64,000 bases of DNA from Kiritimatiellia bacterium (GCA_017405115.1 JAFRBA010000118.1:1-64000), one strand, 5' to 3'; shown: positions 26,401 to 33,461, counted from the first letter of the stretch. The notes: generated from the letters alone by a model not told the origin. Translations and numbers: made by a program.

Positions 26401-29229
26401 CTCTGCCAGGACGGCGGAAGCCTGCCTGTTCTTCCTGGAAATATCGCGTTCGGCGATTCCTGCCTGTACCAGATGTTCCTGCTCTGCACAAGCGTGGAGG
26501 AATTCGGGAACATAATTGCGACGACGATGGGCTCGCAGTGCTGCTACCAGATGTTCTACAAATGCACAGGTCTTAAAAAGACTGGGTACATCTACGCGCA
26601 GTCTATCGGAAGCGAGTGTTTCGCATGGATGTTCGACGGATGCACGGCATTGAAGAGATTTGGAGGAATGACCGTCACTAACATCGGCACAAACTGCTGC
26701 AGATACATGTTCAACGGCTGCGAGTTGCTTGACACGATCGGGCAGATCACGGCTTCCGTACTTTCCGAGGGGTGCTATTACTCCATGTTCCAAGGATGCA
26801 CCTCAATCACGTCGGTTCCGACCCTATCTGCCAATACGCTCGCCAAGGACTGCTACCACTCAATGTTCCAAGGATGCACTGGCATCACGTCAGTTTCTGC
26901 GATCAATGCCGAGAACCTCGCAGAGGGGTGCTACTACTCCATGTTCCAGGGATGCACGGGCATCACGTCCTTGCCTGCGCTCGATGCAGAGAACCTCGCC
27001 AAGGACTGCTACCACTCCATGTTCGAGGGATGCACTGGCATCACGTCAACTCCTGCGCTCGATTCAGAGAACCTCGCCGAGGGGTGCTACCATTCCATGT
27101 TTAAGGGATGCACCTCAATCACGTCTGTGCCGACACTATCAGCCAATACGCTCGCCAGGGACTGCTATCACTCCATGTTCGAGGGATGTACAGGCATCAC
27201 GTCAACGCCTGCTCTCAATGCCGAGAACATAGCCGAGGAATGCTATCACTCCATGTTCGAGGGATGCACTAGCATCACGTCCACGCCGACACTCTCCGCA
27301 AGTACGCTTGCCAAGTACTGCTACCACTCAATGTTCCGGGGATGTACAGGAATAACGTCCGTTCCTTCGCTTGAGGCCGAGAACCTCGCAGAGGGGTGCT
27401 ATTACTCCATGTTCAATGGATGCACGGGAATCACGTCCGTGCCGACCCTCTCCGCCGATACGCTCGCAAAGGACTGCTATCACTCCATGTTCGAGGGATG
27501 CACTAGCATCACGTCTGTGCCTGCGCTCAATGCCGAGAACCTCGCAGAGGGTTGCTACTATTCCATGTTTCAGGGGTGCACCTCCATAACGTCCACGCCG
27601 ACCCTCTCCGCCGATACGCTCGCAAAGGACTGCTACCACTCAATGTTCCAGGGATGCACGGCGCTAGGGACGAACGGAGGTACGATAAGCGACCTGAACG
27701 CAACGGACTTGGAGGAGGGGTGCTACTACTCCATGTTCCAAAATTGCGGCTCGTCTGTGTGGCAGGGCGGAACATACGTGTATTATGGGATGAGCAAGGC
27801 CCCTGCGCTCGCGGCAACGGTGATGAAGAAGAACTGCTACAGGAGCATGTTCTCTTCGTGCTACAACCTGAGCGACATAAGCGGCATCAATCTGTCTTCT
27901 GTCGTCGAACTGGCAGAAGGGTGCTTCGAGTCGATGTTCTACGGATGCAGCAGCCTTGTTTCACCTCCGTCGCTTCCTGGTTCAGGCGTCGAACTTGCAG
28001 ACAGCTGCTACAGCTCGATGTTCAGCGGATGCGCGAACATGACATCCGCTCCTGCGCTCGCGGCGACAGTGATGAAGAAGGAATGCTACAAGTCGATGTT
28101 CGAGAACTGCTCGAAGCTGTCGGCGGCTCCTACGCTTTCGTCAAGTAGCTTGGCAGAAGGATGCTACTACTTGATGTTCAGAGGATGCGGAAGCAGGACG
28201 TCGATAAATGGAGTTTATGTTTATACTGGAATACAGTCAGTTCCGGCACTTCCTGCGACTGAGATGAAGAAGAGCTGCTACAGGAACATGTTCTCGAATT
28301 GCTACAACCTGACAGACGTAAGCAACGTCAGCTTCTCTTCAGTTACCGAGCTTGCCGACTACTGCTTCGCGTGGATGTTCAATGGATGTGACAGGATAAC
28401 CGCATCGGTTTCGCTTCCTGGGTCTTCTGTCGCGCTTGCAGACGGTTGCTACCAGTCGATGTACAACGGATGCAAGGGAATCACGTCTGCTCCGACGCTT
28501 GCAGCAACGGTCCTCGCAAAGTACTGCTATAACTCAATGTTCTATGGGTGCTCCGGTCTTACAGCAGCTCCCGCACTTCCTGCGACAGATCTTGAGGAGG
28601 GATGCTACGAATCGATGTTCTACGGGTGCGGAAAGCAGACATCTGGTGTTTATTCAGGAATATCTGTTGCGCCTGAGCTCAAGGCCACTGTCATGAAGAA
28701 GAGGTGCTACTATCAGATGTTCTCTTCGTGCTATAACCTGAGCGACATAAGCGGCATCGATCTGTCTTCTGTCGTCGAACTGGCGGACTACTGTTTCTAT
28801 TCGATGTTCTCGTATTGCCGCGGAATACTCTATCCGAAAGACCTTCCCGGAGAAGACGTGGAGCTTGCACCTGAGTGCTACATGTATATGTACTACCAGT
28901 GCAATAAGCTGAGAGAATCTGCTGAGCTGAAGGCGAAGAAGCTCAGCGAATACTGCTACTATTACATGTTCGCAGGGTGCAACGACCAGAACTTCTTTAC
29001 TGCCATGAAGATACACGCGACAGAGTCTGCGGATCATGCGATGTATGGAATGTTCAATGGATGCAGCAACCTGCATCAGATAACGATCTCGTTCATGGAG
29101 GATCCTGAGTCTGAAAACGACTACGGGTACTGGGCAAGCAACGTTGCCGCGTCTGGGACCCTCAAGAAACCTTCAGGATCAACGGTGAGCGCGATGGTCC
29201 CGTCTGGATGGATCACGTCTGATTATTGA
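20440..29229 (+). CDS. Giant repeat surface protein, 2929 aa (DUF285/BspA-like)
   Basis: Preceded by AGGAGG. After an N-terminal domain of about 100 residues, nearly the whole protein is built of 24-27-residue units with the core CYxxMFxGCTxLTSxPxLPA, related to DUF285/BspA-type leucine-rich repeats, on the order of 100 copies. Two insertions rich in aromatic residues (near 23000-23200 and 23970-24320) interrupt the solenoid. From 26760 to 27670 the units are nearly identical in DNA with a 78-bp period, implying recent duplication. Likely a fibre or adhesin binding host surface ligands; there is no signal peptide. Confidence 0.75.
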   Translation: MGVYDGLPAGQTPLYLKANGGRVFVSIAGVGTGLPSISLEKSSDGGSTWSAFPTDGTKVRLDSGSKIFIRAGSSGNSGFGAGESSYWRFSIDGYENESDDWSEEGDSSECEAGGNVMSLLYQSFSDKASIPSDYCFAHLFDGCSKLTSAPVLPATTLKDSCYRGMFYSCIGLEAAPSLSHVTSLGEYCCSEMFYGCMEMTGVAALPTASVVIEKGCYESMYEGCDISSVTGFGFNSVMKYRCFDRMFAGCGSLTNAGLQSFSLAGVTELAESCFSFMFSETGLSSIPAMPSYSSVEVKDRCYDGMFSFCTAMTSISGFRLPAAMADGCCRDMFYGCDKIQSAYVSNNLFSSVRTLKRECFMNMFSGCTMITSAPTLPGSGVSGFALEDNCYAFMFSGCTGLTSVSGTVPAKMDTSCFAGMFSGCISLEASGLSGFSLSSVTDLANGCFSEMFSGCTSLSSIPSLPGSGSRLAPYCYDRMFSGCTGLSSISGMVLPQTMKEACCRNMFSGCTSITSVPNTVFSSVTKLDASCFMGMFSNCTGLLSSPAIPSIDFADGCCSNMFAGCTGLTSASAIASSRLAKQCCTYMFSGCTSLETPPSLPGSGISMADLCFSYMFYKCTALKTSPSLPSTSLAYGCYQYMFYGCEKLESTPALPAETLVNSCYRSMFGMCTGLGSGSIGQISAFSSTSGAIGYGSCYGMFYGCSSIDDAPAIKSASVGQYACSYMYYGCKSLKNAPIIWSTSVSDYCYAYMFGECTSLEKFYEMPATDLAPHCYESMFNRCESLKAVPRIGALCMENATIAASCCSNMFYGCKSIKRVIDTKSASLAAGCYSGMFSYCSSMEGFAHWEFEDVGSHHLQSGHHYEMLYGDSRWYILEVPDGYEGYVSYYKFQDYFDDYWQIYVAFGNVDDEDVDAYEVKATLVQSNSGSLPATTLSANCYGSMFSGCSSMVKTPALPATTLSTSCYSGMFSGCSSLTEISSIGALGSSSGVLAEGCCSSMFSGCSSLVNPPSLSPTTLAARCYEKMFQSCTSLASSPNLPAGSLPERCYSYMFSNCSSLTDGNVGSVAALALYGDVLSEGCCEYMFSNCILLESAIVPMPGTLADGCYAGMYSGCRRLVSVPNLRATSLEPNCYAYMFANCTSLTEIEILPATEMKENCYYRMFQGCTGLTGVEHKEFQDPKRWFYSMQPPQGKSLAVYYWTRETHGVGWFLYLIPEEDSYLFSLGESQFDYFAGLYVPTGRWKQYQGGNGGLPDPSGSEHLEFTGVPMSWFGGSQYQTVTVEADFDWPATRYEYRLPATVMAEGCYGYMFSGCTNIVKIGGIALGDVTDLASRCYDGMFSGCDSLGKRDYVSDEYGYDTFEMPSSIAGAQMHEECCRSMFENCKSLLYAPDISCTSMAAACCQTMFKGCTGLVSTGSISVSSVAENCFDRMFEDCTSLVDAGGIDLSGSTNMSESCCIQMFSGCSSLASVGDDSGSGSESSYSDTSVLLPSFPSLTATSCYEEMFYGCEGLLVAPNLPASVLSDSCYSGMFSGCRSLVDASGIGLDSVTVLADNCCMRMFEGCESLDYSHSPSLPGSGVAMCTSCYEDMFAGCIGLEEMPALSNTILAVSCYSGMFRDCAGLVDATRFSLSNVTVLANYCCAHMFSGCVSLQNAPSFTSADNADSCYEEMFAGCESLSVAPSLPSMKLANSCYASMFQGCTALGAPPSLPAVEMAENCYAGMFAGCSGSSFTSASSVLPEEDGYSTIESLAPNCFDSMFSGCSELTAPPYMPEYYVELAECCYQYMFEECTSLQSHPVLNAETIARRCYNSMFTGCTGLTLVQGTLPAENLEEGCYQFMYYGCTGMTSAPSLPAKVMKNSCYKQMFSYCGLTSAANVLPVSGGSSSITALDEECFYAMFLGCESLSSAPTMPVSLPLPESCYASMFYGCTALQSAPAMSATRLGDNCCDNMFADCTSIKDAGDVNFGNVTEASSESCYQMFYGCSSLCQDGGSLPVLPGNIAFGDSCLYQMFLLCTSVEEFGNIIATTMGSQCCYQMFYKCTGLKKTGYIYAQSIGSECFAWMFDGCTALKRFGGMTVTNIGTNCCRYMFNGCELLDTIGQITASVLSEGCYYSMFQGCTSITSVPTLSANTLAKDCYHSMFQGCTGITSVSAINAENLAEGCYYSMFQGCTGITSLPALDAENLAKDCYHSMFEGCTGITSTPALDSENLAEGCYHSMFKGCTSITSVPTLSANTLARDCYHSMFEGCTGITSTPALNAENIAEECYHSMFEGCTSITSTPTLSASTLAKYCYHSMFRGCTGITSVPSLEAENLAEGCYYSMFNGCTGITSVPTLSADTLAKDCYHSMFEGCTSITSVPALNAENLAEGCYYSMFQGCTSITSTPTLSADTLAKDCYHSMFQGCTALGTNGGTISDLNATDLEEGCYYSMFQNCGSSVWQGGTYVYYGMSKAPALAATVMKKNCYRSMFSSCYNLSDISGINLSSVVELAEGCFESMFYGCSSLVSPPSLPGSGVELADSCYSSMFSGCANMTSAPALAATVMKKECYKSMFENCSKLSAAPTLSSSSLAEGCYYLMFRGCGSRTSINGVYVYTGIQSVPALPATEMKKSCYRNMFSNCYNLTDVSNVSFSSVTELADYCFAWMFNGCDRITASVSLPGSSVALADGCYQSMYNGCKGITSAPTLAATVLAKYCYNSMFYGCSGLTAAPALPATDLEEGCYESMFYGCGKQTSGVYSGISVAPELKATVMKKRCYYQMFSSCYNLSDISGIDLSSVVELADYCFYSMFSYCRGILYPKDLPGEDVELAPECYMYMYYQCNKLRESAELKAKKLSEYCYYYMFAGCNDQNFFTAMKIHATESADHAMYGMFNGCSNLHQITISFMEDPESENDYGYWASNVAASGTLKKPSGSTVSAMVPSGWITSDY
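26760..27670 (+). repeat. Tandem 78-bp coding repeats within the giant gene
   Basis: About twelve consecutive 26-residue units (AEGCYYSMFQGCTGITS type) repeat at 78-bp spacing; for example the MF codons at 26785 and 26863. Their DNA identity is much higher than that of other units in the gene, so copy number probably changes by recombination. Confidence 0.8.
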
Positions 29230-29245
29230 CGAAAGGAGAATGCCG

Positions 29246-29809
29246 ATGAAACAGGACACGCACGGAAGCAAAGACGAGGAATGGGTCGGGTTCGACCTTG
29301 ACGGAACCCTCGCAAAGTACGACGGATGGAAGGGCGTCGATCATATCGGAGAGCCAGTCGACCGGATGGTTCTCATTGCCAAGCTCCTACACTGGCTCGG
29401 AAAGAAGGTGAAGGTTCTTACGGCGAGAGTTGCTCCGAGAGATGATGGCGAGGGCGGAGACAAGGCCAGAAAGTATGTCGAGAAGTGGTGCGAGAAGCAT
29501 CTCGGATTCGTACCTGAGATCACGTATCACAAGGATGCGTCGATGGCCGCTCTGTTCGACGACAGGGCCGTGGCAGTCGAGCAGAACACGGGAAAGGTTC
29601 TCGGAGGATGGCCGGACTTCCTTCCGAAGGCGTCAGAAAAGGCGAAGAAGGCCGTTCTCGGAAAGACAGAGAATAAAGCTTCGCCGTCCATTCGCGAGCG
29701 TCTTATACGAACCGTCATGAGGCGCAATCCTGATTTTACGCGCGACCGTGCCGTGAGCTACATCGACGGAGGCGAGTTGGACAGATACCTGTCCGAGAAG
29801 TTCAAGTAA
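29246..29809 (+). CDS. HAD-superfamily phosphatase
   Basis: Residues 15-21 hold the HAD nucleophile motif DLDGTLA, and the following KVKVLTARVAPR matches HAD motif II (T). HKDASMAALFDDRAVAVEQN matches the K and D of motifs III/IV. Length (187 aa) is that of small phage HAD enzymes such as 5'-nucleotidases or the 3'-phosphatase part of polynucleotide kinase. A C-terminal basic tail may bind nucleic acid. AAGGAG is 7 bases before the chosen ATG; an ATG at 29240 is too close to it. Confidence 0.8.
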   Translation: MKQDTHGSKDEEWVGFDLDGTLAKYDGWKGVDHIGEPVDRMVLIAKLLHWLGKKVKVLTARVAPRDDGEGGDKARKYVEKWCEKHLGFVPEITYHKDASMAALFDDRAVAVEQNTGKVLGGWPDFLPKASEKAKKAVLGKTENKASPSIRERLIRTVMRRNPDFTRDRAVSYIDGGELDRYLSEKFK

Positions 29810-29830
29810 AGAGCGCGTTTCTGCTCCAAA

Positions 29831-29839
29831 TGATACAAT
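29831..29839 (+). promoter_or_regulatory. Extended -10 promoter (TGATACAAT)
   Basis: TGATACAAT at 29831-29839, 40 bp before the secreted-protein start at 29880. No -35 match. The same nine bases occur at 51135. Confidence 0.5.
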
Positions 29840-29879
29840 TAATGCAGCGGAAGAGACAAACCGAATAAGGAGCAATGAC

Positions 29880-30482
29880 ATGAAGAGCATGTTTTTCGCG
29901 TTCGTTGCGCTGTTCGTCGGCATCTCGCCACTGTCAGCGCTTTCAGAGACAGTCGTTTACAAATTGACGATGGTACTCAAGGTCCCTCGCGTGTACGAAA
30001 ACACGCAGTCGCTCGGCTATAGAAAGAACCAGACTCAGAAAGTCTACGCGTACGTATATGTCGACAAATCCAACCTAGATGGCGGCGAACCTCGCATAGA
30101 AGTGTACGACTGCATCAACAAGACGCACAAGGTAGGCGGGTCGTATGTCACGTACAGTGACGTTTCGGCTCAGGACGTGATGTGGAGGTACATCGGGAGC
30201 AACAAGACCGGCGTGTTCAAGAACACAAACATAAGGTTCGCACTCGATCTCGACCCGTCTTACAACATCGGAGCAGACGAGCCTGACAACACGCTCGTAA
30301 TCATGCTGTCAGGATTCGGAACGACCGAGAAGTCGATCAAGGGCATGGTGACTGGTCAGATAGGATGCGGATGCAGGGCTTATGGACACAAGAGCCCGAC
30401 GAGGACTGTCGACTGCAGCGTGAGCGACATCGTGCCTCTCAGCGGGACGTTCACGATGAAGCGCGTCGGTACGTGCAAATAG
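29880..30482 (+). CDS. Secreted protein, 200 aa
   Basis: N-terminal signal peptide (MKSMFFAFVALFVGISPLSA, cleavage near LSA) followed by a beta-rich domain and four cysteines near the C-terminus (GCGCRAYGH, VDCS, GTCK) that could form disulphides. Function not recognised. It has its own promoter, separating it from the HAD gene, and AAGGAG upstream. A phage-expressed exported protein could modify the host envelope or medium. Confidence 0.6.
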   Translation: MKSMFFAFVALFVGISPLSALSETVVYKLTMVLKVPRVYENTQSLGYRKNQTQKVYAYVYVDKSNLDGGEPRIEVYDCINKTHKVGGSYVTYSDVSAQDVMWRYIGSNKTGVFKNTNIRFALDLDPSYNIGADEPDNTLVIMLSGFGTTEKSIKGMVTGQIGCGCRAYGHKSPTRTVDCSVSDIVPLSGTFTMKRVGTCK

Positions 30483-30504
30483 CCAATGGCTAAAAAGGGA
30501 AGAG

Positions 30505-31473
30505 ATGGTCAGGGTGAACATGCCGGCAACTGCTCGCGATGCGTCGAGAATGATCCTCCTCCGGAGGTCTTACGAGATCGCGTCAAGAAGGGGCGATCCG
30601 GCATGCATTGACATATCATCAAGATATCCGTCACGTCTCATCGACTACCATTCCGCTCTCGGCGTCGACAAGTCCCAGCCGCTCGGAAACATGTCGTTCT
30701 GCGAGCTCGGAGACGGCACGTATCTCGTTTCTGTCAGGCAGTTCGGATACAGTCTCATGCCGTACACGGCGAAGCTGAAGTGGATCGGCCAGAACCGGCA
30801 GTTCAGTGGATACCATCTCGTCGTCACGGACAGGGACTTCAACTTCATCAGAAAGATCAACGCGGACATAGGACATAAGGTTGAAGACATCAGACTCATG
30901 CGTTATAGAGACGTCATTCAGGCTAGCTACACGGACTTGAACGAGGGGTTTCACGGGCCGCGAGTCGGATGCATGAACTTGCGCATCGAAGGAGACGTCG
31001 CAAAAACATACGATTGCATGGTTTTCCCTGAGATCAAGGAGAAGAACTACATGCCGGTCGAACGAGAAGGCGGAGCCGGCGTGTTCGTCACGGATCTCCT
31101 GAACGGAGAGATTAAAATAGCCAGCCGGCACAACCCGACGCAGAAGACCTCTCAGAGGTGCGTCGGACTCGTTCCATACAGAGGCTCGACGCCGATCATG
31201 AAGTACGGTGAAGGATACGTGTCTCTCGTTCATATGAGAATGAAGGGGCACAGGTTCTACAACGCGTTCGCGTTCTTCGACAAGAACCTGCTCGTGTGCA
31301 GGTTGAGCGAAGAGTTCACAGTTTTCAGCAGAAAGAGCCCAGTCAGCTTTTGCTGCGGGATGGCGATCGACGGAGACGAGGCAGTCCTTCCGATCTGCAT
31401 CCACGACCGAGACACTTATCTTTTCAGGATTCAGCTTGAAGACTTCCGGAAGACTGCAAAGATGAGGTCTTGA
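30505..31473 (+). CDS. GH130-like glycoside hydrolase/phosphorylase propeller
   Basis: A 322-aa protein with repeating blade-like segments. Near residue 40 it has ISSRYPSRLIDYHSALGV and near residue 285 SFCCGMAIDGDEAVLPICIH, resembling the late conserved blade of GH130-type five-bladed propellers (CG-x-A...D). Such enzymes cleave or phosphorolyse mannosides. No signal peptide. Catalytic Asp/Glu were not assigned with confidence. Possible roles are glycan modification of host surface or virion; low certainty. Confidence 0.4.
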   Translation: MVRVNMPATARDASRMILLRRSYEIASRRGDPACIDISSRYPSRLIDYHSALGVDKSQPLGNMSFCELGDGTYLVSVRQFGYSLMPYTAKLKWIGQNRQFSGYHLVVTDRDFNFIRKINADIGHKVEDIRLMRYRDVIQASYTDLNEGFHGPRVGCMNLRIEGDVAKTYDCMVFPEIKEKNYMPVEREGGAGVFVTDLLNGEIKIASRHNPTQKTSQRCVGLVPYRGSTPIMKYGEGYVSLVHMRMKGHRFYNAFAFFDKNLLVCRLSEEFTVFSRKSPVSFCCGMAIDGDEAVLPICIHDRDTYLFRIQLEDFRKTAKMRS

Positions 31474-31523
31474 AACCGGTGCAAAAAATCGGATTTCAGC
31501 TCATTAAAATGCACGAAAATACC

Positions 31524-31551
31524 TTAAAAACAGCCGTTTTTCGGTTATAAT
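31524..31551 (+). promoter_or_regulatory. Promoter of the structured RNA/tRNA region
   Basis: TTAAAA (31524-31529), 16-bp spacer, TATAAT (31546-31551) with CGGT directly before the -10. The same architecture, including CGGTTATAATA, occurs at 39240-39267. Confidence 0.6.
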
Positions 31552-31554
31552 ACA

Positions 31555-31800
31555 TTGAGGTTAAATGACCACTCAGCCGATCGGATATTCGGTCCTCACA
31601 GTCAGTTCGCAAGTGGATGTGTGAACAAGCTATTTGGAGTGGGTGGCGCATAAAAGGCTGAATTCTTTACGCGGGCCTGCCGGGATTAGCAAAGTCCGAC
31701 GCAACGTCTAGCACCTTCTACCCGGCATCACCACCGCCCATCTCCATCCAATTTCGTCCCGTGGATTAAAAATCGGGACTGGGCGGTCTGACAGGCCGCC
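31555..31800 (+). ncRNA. Candidate structured noncoding RNA
   Basis: This 330-bp gap has no gene. Downstream of a strong promoter the sequence folds well by eye: a 5' hairpin closed by TGAGG/CCTCA; a closing helix GGATG/CATCC plus GGAG/CTCC and GGGTGG/CCGCCC (31615-31749); within it a hairpin CGCATAAA/TTTACGCG (31647-31672) and a hairpin GCCGGG/CCCGGC (31679-31726) with inner GACG/CGTC. Two further hairpins follow, TCCCG/CGGGA and GGCGG/CCGCC, just before the tRNA. It matches no RNA family I recognise. Ends are approximate. Confidence 0.5.
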
Positions 31801-31805
31801 TATAT

Positions 31806-31881
31806 GGAGGCGTAGCTCAATGGACAGAGCGGGTGTTTCCTAAACACAAGATTCCGGGTTCGAGTCCCGGCGCCTCCGCCA
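31806..31881 (+). tRNA. tRNA-Arg (anticodon CCU)
   Basis: Acceptor stem GGAGGCG/CGCCTCC, D-stem GCTC/GAGC, T-arm CCGGG-TTCGAGT-CCCGG, discriminator G and an encoded CCA (31879-31881). Anticodon loop TTCCTAA gives CCU, reading AGG. The outermost anticodon-stem pair (27-43) is a G-A mismatch. AGG is frequent in this phage's genes, so the tRNA likely supplements the host pool. Confidence 0.95.
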
Positions 31882-31951
31882 TTTACATCCCGCGCGAATT
31901 CAGGCATTGTTCGCGCGGGATCAATCATGCAGTGCCTAAAGGAGACAAGAA

Positions 31952-32026
31952 ATGAACGGTGACGTAGCAATGTTCGTGGTCGGGATGTTCCTCATCATGA
32001 CCATCACTGGGATGCTCCAGAAGTAG
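31952..32026 (+). CDS. Tiny membrane peptide, 24 aa
   Basis: MNGDVAMFVVGMFLIMTITG plus MLQK, preceded by AAAGGAGA seven to eight bases before the ATG. A single hydrophobic helix. The good ribosome site and clean spacing make it plausible; function unknown. Confidence 0.4.
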   Translation: MNGDVAMFVVGMFLIMTITGMLQK

Positions 32027-32069
32027 CGTCTGAATCAAAACCCAAACAAAAACAGAAAGGAAAAAGAAA

Positions 32070-32435
32070 ATGAACATGTTCAAGAGAATCTGGCGTGCGG
32101 CCGTTGAGCCGGACATGGGCGAGTGGTGGCGCGGCTTCGCCCTCATCAAGAAAGAGACTGCAGCGCCGATCGCGGATGGAGCCAAGTCGTGGGACTCCTA
32201 TTCGTACGAGCTCAGGGCGTACGACAACCGAGAGAAGAACTTCATTGCGGCCGCCATGCAGGAGCTTCTCAAGTGGGCGTCAGAGCACATTGCCCACGAA
32301 GGCGTCGAGTTCCGCGTCATCGTGCGAGGCGAGCACCAGTGCGACCTCATCAGGCGCGATGGAGATAGCGATTGCGTATGCCTGTCCGCAGTCGAGCACG
32401 TCAAAGACAAGAAAGCCGAGGAGGCCGAGAAATGA
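32070..32435 (+). CDS. Hypothetical protein, 121 aa
   Basis: Starts after GAAAGGAAAAAG. Residues 10-25 are Trp-rich (IWRAAVEPDMGEWWRGF), the centre is helical and the end is Lys/Glu-rich. A pattern of alpha then beta (EFRVIVRGEHQCDLIRR) suggests a compact alpha/beta fold. Not recognised. Coupled to the next gene by ATGA. Confidence 0.55.
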   Translation: MNMFKRIWRAAVEPDMGEWWRGFALIKKETAAPIADGAKSWDSYSYELRAYDNREKNFIAAAMQELLKWASEHIAHEGVEFRVIVRGEHQCDLIRRDGDSDCVCLSAVEHVKDKKAEEAEK

Positions 32436-32593
32436 AGACGATCGTGATATCATTGTTGAAGTTTGTCGGTTACGGGCTGGCGATCATCGTCAGCCTTTTC
32501 GTTCTGTGGCTGTTTCTTGTCGTAACTCCAGACCAGAGCTCCGCTGAGGCGGACTACTGGAGGGAGAAGATCGAGGCAGGAGGCGCGAAATGA
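32432..32593 (+). CDS. Small single-pass membrane protein, 53 aa
   Basis: A transmembrane segment spans about residues 8-33 (LKFVGYGLAIIVSLFVLWLF), followed by a charged tail. ATGA overlaps join it to both neighbours. Could be a lysis or membrane-remodelling component, but nothing specific supports this. Confidence 0.5.
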   Translation: MKTIVISLLKFVGYGLAIIVSLFVLWLFLVVTPDQSSAEADYWREKIEAGGAK

Positions 32594-32940
32594 GCGTCGT
32601 CGAACGAGCGCGCGATTCGTACGACACGCTTTGCTGCCTTTACGGGGATTCGAACGCGCAGGGCCTCATGAAGGTCCGCGGCGCGTGCAACACGCACGTC
32701 GCGAGGCTCGCGCTCGCGATGATCAAGTCCCCGAAGGCGGTTGACGCCGCCCGCGTGTACGGAAGGCTTTTCGGGCTCCGATGGGGCTTCGGGAAGCTCA
32801 TGGCCGCGAGCGGAGAAGACGGTTCCGTGAGACGCGTCGTAATCGGCGCGTCGCGCGGAAGGAAGTTCACCGCGTGGGAAGTCGACCGCGCGGTCGAAGT
32901 GGTTCTCAAGCTGATCGACATCAGCAACGGGAGGAATTGA
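32590..32940 (+). CDS. Hypothetical protein, 116 aa
   Basis: Mostly helical protein with basic C-terminal half (VRRVVIGASRGRKFTAWEVD). Not recognised. ATGA-coupled to the membrane protein upstream. Confidence 0.5.
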   Translation: MSVVERARDSYDTLCCLYGDSNAQGLMKVRGACNTHVARLALAMIKSPKAVDAARVYGRLFGLRWGFGKLMAASGEDGSVRRVVIGASRGRKFTAWEVDRAVEVVLKLIDISNGRN

Positions 32941-32941
32941 A

Positions 32942-32986
32942 ATGCTGGCATTCGTGATCTACTGCCTGGCCCTCGCGGCCGCGTAA
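32942..32986 (+). CDS. Possible 14-aa hydrophobic peptide
   Basis: MLAFVIYCLALAAA after GGGAGG, starting one base after the preceding stop. The strong ribosome site is the only support beyond the frame itself. Confidence 0.25.
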   Translation: MLAFVIYCLALAAA

Positions 32987-33001
32987 CGAAGGAGAAAGAA
33001 A

Positions 33002-33232
33002 ATGGGACATTCGCATGTAGCGCAAGAGGACGGCATCTACAGCTGTCCGCACTCCGCGATCAAGCGCAGGCTTGACGCGTTCTGGAAAGACCACAAGGAG
33101 CTGGCGATTGCCAACTCTCACGGAAACGCTCGTATTCCGTCAGGCGACGGAATAAGCTACGACAAGTGGTGTATACTCTGCGGAAAGCCGTTCAACACGG
33201 TCAACGAGACGAGACAGACCTGCGAGGCGTGA
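33002..33232 (+). CDS. Zinc-ribbon protein ending at an in-frame UGA (76 aa)
   Basis: Starts after AAGGAGAAAG. A zinc-ribbon-like end reads WCILCGKP...RQTCEA and then UGA at 33230-33232. The UGA occupies exactly the fourth-cysteine position (C-x2-stop), and the same frame stays open for another 50 codons to 33385 with a basic, helical product. The expressed product may be the short form, a readthrough form, or the gene may be broken by a single TGC/TGT to TGA change. Confidence 0.6.
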   Translation: MGHSHVAQEDGIYSCPHSAIKRRLDAFWKDHKELAIANSHGNARIPSGDGISYDKWCILCGKPFNTVNETRQTCEA

Positions 33233-33385
33233 CAGAATGAGATCTTCCGCAAGGACGATCTCGAGAAGGCTCGTCGCGAGGAGAAAAAGCGAGAGGGCCG
33301 CCGCAAGGCGGAGGAGAATCGCAAGAAGCGCCAAGCCCGAATCAGGGATGAGAAGAGCCAGGGTGAAAAGCCCTCTGCAAAGTAG
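33233..33385 (+). pseudogene. In-frame continuation of the zinc-ribbon gene after UGA
   Basis: Same frame as 33002-33232. Begins QNEIFRKDDLEKARREEKKR and continues Arg/Lys/Glu-rich to TAG. It has no start codon of its own and its codon choice fits the phage, whereas the overlapping frame from 33237 gives an implausible Arg-rich product. Either a remnant left by a nonsense mutation or a readthrough extension. Confidence 0.45.
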
Positions 33386-33393
33386 AACGAGGG

Positions 33394-33428
33394 GGCGGGT
33401 CGGCGCAAGCCGGTCCGCCTTCTCTTTC
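33394..33428 (+). terminator. Intrinsic terminator
   Basis: GGCGGGTCGGC pairs with GCCGGTCCGCC (two G-U pairs) around a GCAA loop, followed by TTCTCTTT. It ends the small-gene operon that begins after the tRNA. Confidence 0.75.
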
Positions 33429-33444
33429 GCTATTGCGCGAACTC

Positions 33445-33453
33445 TGGTATAAT
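33445..33453 (+). promoter_or_regulatory. Extended -10 promoter (TGGTATAAT), leaderless
   Basis: TGGTATAAT at 33445-33453 directly after a terminator. The next start codon, ATG at 33462, lies 8 bp past the -10, where transcription should begin. Confidence 0.65.
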
Positions 33454-33461
33454 GTCATTCC

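Noticed and set aside
26760..27670. 78-bp regular repeats considered as a CRISPR array
   Set aside because: Repeats are in-frame codons of the giant protein with no variable spacers.
10226..29229. Diversity-generating retroelement targeting fibre genes
   Set aside because: No reverse transcriptase and no template/variable repeat pair seen in the window.
33237..33452. 71-codon Arg-rich frame starting at 33237
   Set aside because: Overlaps a terminator and is out of frame with the better codon-matched continuation of the zinc-ribbon gene.
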